64,000 bases of DNA from Microtetraspora fusca. Lineage in GTDB: Bacteria > Actinomycetota > Actinomycetes > Streptosporangiales > Streptosporangiaceae. The notes below the pieces were generated by a model that was not told where the DNA came from, did no database searches, and worked only from the letters and a program-made list of their open reading frames with translations. The DNA lies in assembly GCF_001570365.1 (NCBI RefSeq), contig NZ_BBYK01000038.1, positions 356,787-420,786 on the forward strand. Reading direction: 5' to 3'. Of this stretch, positions 62,874 through 64,000 are shown in pieces (positions within the stretch are counted from its first letter, which is position 1; each line of letters opens with the position of its first letter). Both the position numbers and the translations under genes were made by a program.

Positions 62874-63036
62874 GCTCGCCCGGCAGGCGTCGAGCAGACC
62901 GGGCGCGACCGTCGTCATCCGGACTGCTGCCCCGGGAACGTGCCCCAGGCCCAGGTCCGGAGCGGCACGGCCTGGTGACGGCGTGAGAAAAGCGAGGAAC
63001 GGCAGGCACCATCGCCGCCGAAGGGTGTGAAAAACG
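62874..63036. other. gap between nagA and the guaB3 terminator
   Basis: Part of a 340-bp stretch without a gene. Nothing recognisable apart from the terminator at its right side. A further 146 bp (63068-63213) between terminator and guaB3 stop also show nothing clear. Confidence 0.5.
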
Positions 63037-63067
63037 ACGCGGGCCCCTCGAAGCGAGGGGCCCGCGT
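63037..63067 (-). terminator. strong terminator downstream of guaB3
   Basis: ACGCGGGCCCCTCG (63037-63050) pairs perfectly with CGAGGGGCCCGCGT (63054-63067) with a 3-nt loop. Read on the minus strand, the stem is followed by CGTTTTTCAC, a T-tract, so it is an intrinsic terminator for the guaB3 transcript. It could also stop nagA transcripts. Confidence 0.85.
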
Positions 63068-63213
63068 TCGTTCGTCCAGTCGGGGCCGCTGGGCCTTCAC
63101 GGCGGGATCCGGCTGCCCCGGGGAAACTGGCCGCCCCGGGGAGACAGGCGTCAGGCCCGGCCTACCGGCCGAGGTCCGTCACCGGCGACCCCGGCCCCGG
63201 GCCGCGGCGAGTT

Positions 63214-64000
63214 TCAGCGCTGGGGCGGGGCGACGACGACCTCGACCCGCTGGAACTCCTTCAGGTCGGAGTAGCCCGCGGTCGCCATCGTGCGCTTCAG
63301 CGCACCCATGAGGTTCATGGAGCCGTCGGCGAGCGAGGACGGCCCGTGCAGGATCTCCTGCAGCGACCCGATCGTGCCGAACTCGACGCGCTTGCCGCGC
63401 GGCAGCTCGGGGTGGTGCGCCTCGGAGCCCCAGTGGAAGCCCCGGCCCGGCGCCTCGGTCGCGCGGGCGAGCGGCGAGCCCACCATGACGGCGTCCGCAC
63501 CGCAGGCGATGGCCTTGGCGATGTCGCCGGAGCCGCCCATGCCGCCGTCGGCGATCACGTGGACGTAGCGACCGCCCGACTCGTCCATGTAGTCGCGGCG
63601 CGCCGCGGCCACGTCCGAGATCGCGGTGGCCATCGGCACGACCACGCCGAGGACGTTGCGCGTGGTGTGCGAGGCGCCGCCGCCGAAGCCGACCAGCACA
63701 CCCGCCGCGCCGGTCCGCATGAGGTGCAGCGCCGCCGTGTACGTGGCGCAGCCGCCCACGATCACCGGCACGTCCAGCTCGTAGATGAACTGCTTGAGGT
63801 TCAGCGGCTCGGCCCGGCCGGACACGTGCTCGGCCGAGACCGTCGTGCCCCGGATGACGAAGATGTCCACGCCGGCGTCGATGACGGCCTTGTGGTAGCG
63901 CACGGTCTTCTGCGGGGAGAGCCGCACCGCCGTGGTCACGCCCGCCGCGCGGATCTCCTCGATCCGCCGGCCGATCAGCTCCTCGTCGATCGGCTCCGTG
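63214..64000 (-). CDS. guaB3: GuaB3-family IMP dehydrogenase-related protein (5' end outside window)
   Basis: C-terminal part (262 codons visible, frame open to the right edge) of the actinobacterial GuaB3 family, related to IMP dehydrogenase. Typical blocks: VTTAVRLSPQ, IRGTTVSAEHVSG, LNLKQFIYELDVPVIVGGCA, LHLMRTGAAGVLVGFGGGAS, VPMATAISDVAAARRDYMDE, YVHVIADGGMGGSGDIAKAI and the end MGALKRTMATAGYSDLKEFQ. Unlike GuaB2, the segment holds no typical IMPDH catalytic Cys loop; the position reads GFGGGASHTT. The physiological role of GuaB3 is still debated. Upstream, guaB2 usually precedes it in actinomycetes. Confidence 0.93.
   Translation of the reverse strand, partial: TEPIDEELIGRRIEEIRAAGVTTAVRLSPQKTVRYHKAVIDAGVDIFVIRGTTVSAEHVSGRAEPLNLKQFIYELDVPVIVGGCATYTAALHLMRTGAAGVLVGFGGGASHTTRNVLGVVVPMATAISDVAAARRDYMDESGGRYVHVIADGGMGGSGDIAKAIACGADAVMVGSPLARATEAPGRGFHWGSEAHHPELPRGKRVEFGTIGSLQEILHGPSSLADGSMNLMGALKRTMATAGYSDLKEFQRVEVVVAPPQR

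Noticed and set aside
1-64000. tRNA, rRNA or riboswitch genes
   Set aside because: No cloverleaf-like region, CCA-flanked stem or known aptamer core was seen in the intergenic stretches, which are mostly short.

Overview
The window is about 64 kb of very GC-rich DNA (by eye above 70% G+C, with strong G/C third-codon bias). Actinomycete marker families (GabD2-type semialdehyde dehydrogenase, GuaB3, PspC sensor kinase, CoxSLM, CPBP protease) point to a filamentous actinomycete. Streptosporangiaceae-like is a reasonable guess, but the sequence alone does not prove it. I see no tRNA, rRNA, CRISPR array, replication origin or intact insertion sequence.

1-10.7 kb: the end of a LuxR-type response regulator; a minus-strand set of lipoprotein zinc peptidase, CPBP protease and FAD monooxygenase; a divergent LysR regulator whose C-terminus is split by a frameshift; a GCS2-family ligase; and an envelope-stress module of PspC-domain histidine kinase and LuxR regulator, divergent from a large PspC/LiaF-like membrane protein. 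10.7-18.7 kb: a CGNR zinc-finger regulator; a small operon behind strong inverted-repeat operators (VOC protein, PNPOx-fold flavoprotein, 3Fe-4S ferredoxin, NTF2-fold protein); then coxS-L-M-G for a form II (AYRGAGR) molybdenum hydroxylase.

18.8-41.3 kb is the most distinctive region: a cell-surface glycopolymer locus. It holds three GT2-CDP-glycerol glycerophosphotransferase fusions, a GT4, two further GT2 proteins and another with an unusual N-terminus, a GT39-like membrane transferase, a Stealth phosphotransferase, a CDP-alcohol phosphatidyltransferase and two tandem sulfotransferases. Six of these genes form one minus-strand operon, mostly joined by 4-bp overlaps. Together they suggest a phosphodiester-linked, possibly sulfated, teichoic-acid-like polymer. 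Polymer export and CDP-glycerol synthesis genes are not in the window. A secreted polysaccharide deacetylase follows.

42-53.5 kb: guaA; an Old Yellow Enzyme/MarR divergent pair with twin 17-bp operators; a cholesterol-oxidase-like GMC oxidoreductase with gabD2; a Ser/Thr kinase with an extracellular domain next to a beta-propeller lipoprotein. 53.5-58.8 kb: a subtilisin-family protease convergent with a TrmB/LuxR-type regulator, bracketed by decayed DNA (an IS5-type transposase remnant, a doubly frameshifted small gene and a NACHT-type NTPase fragment), which marks a site of past insertion and deletion. 58.8-64 kb: glpD, an amino-sugar SIS protein with nagA behind a palindromic operator, and the C-terminal part of guaB3 with a strong terminator.
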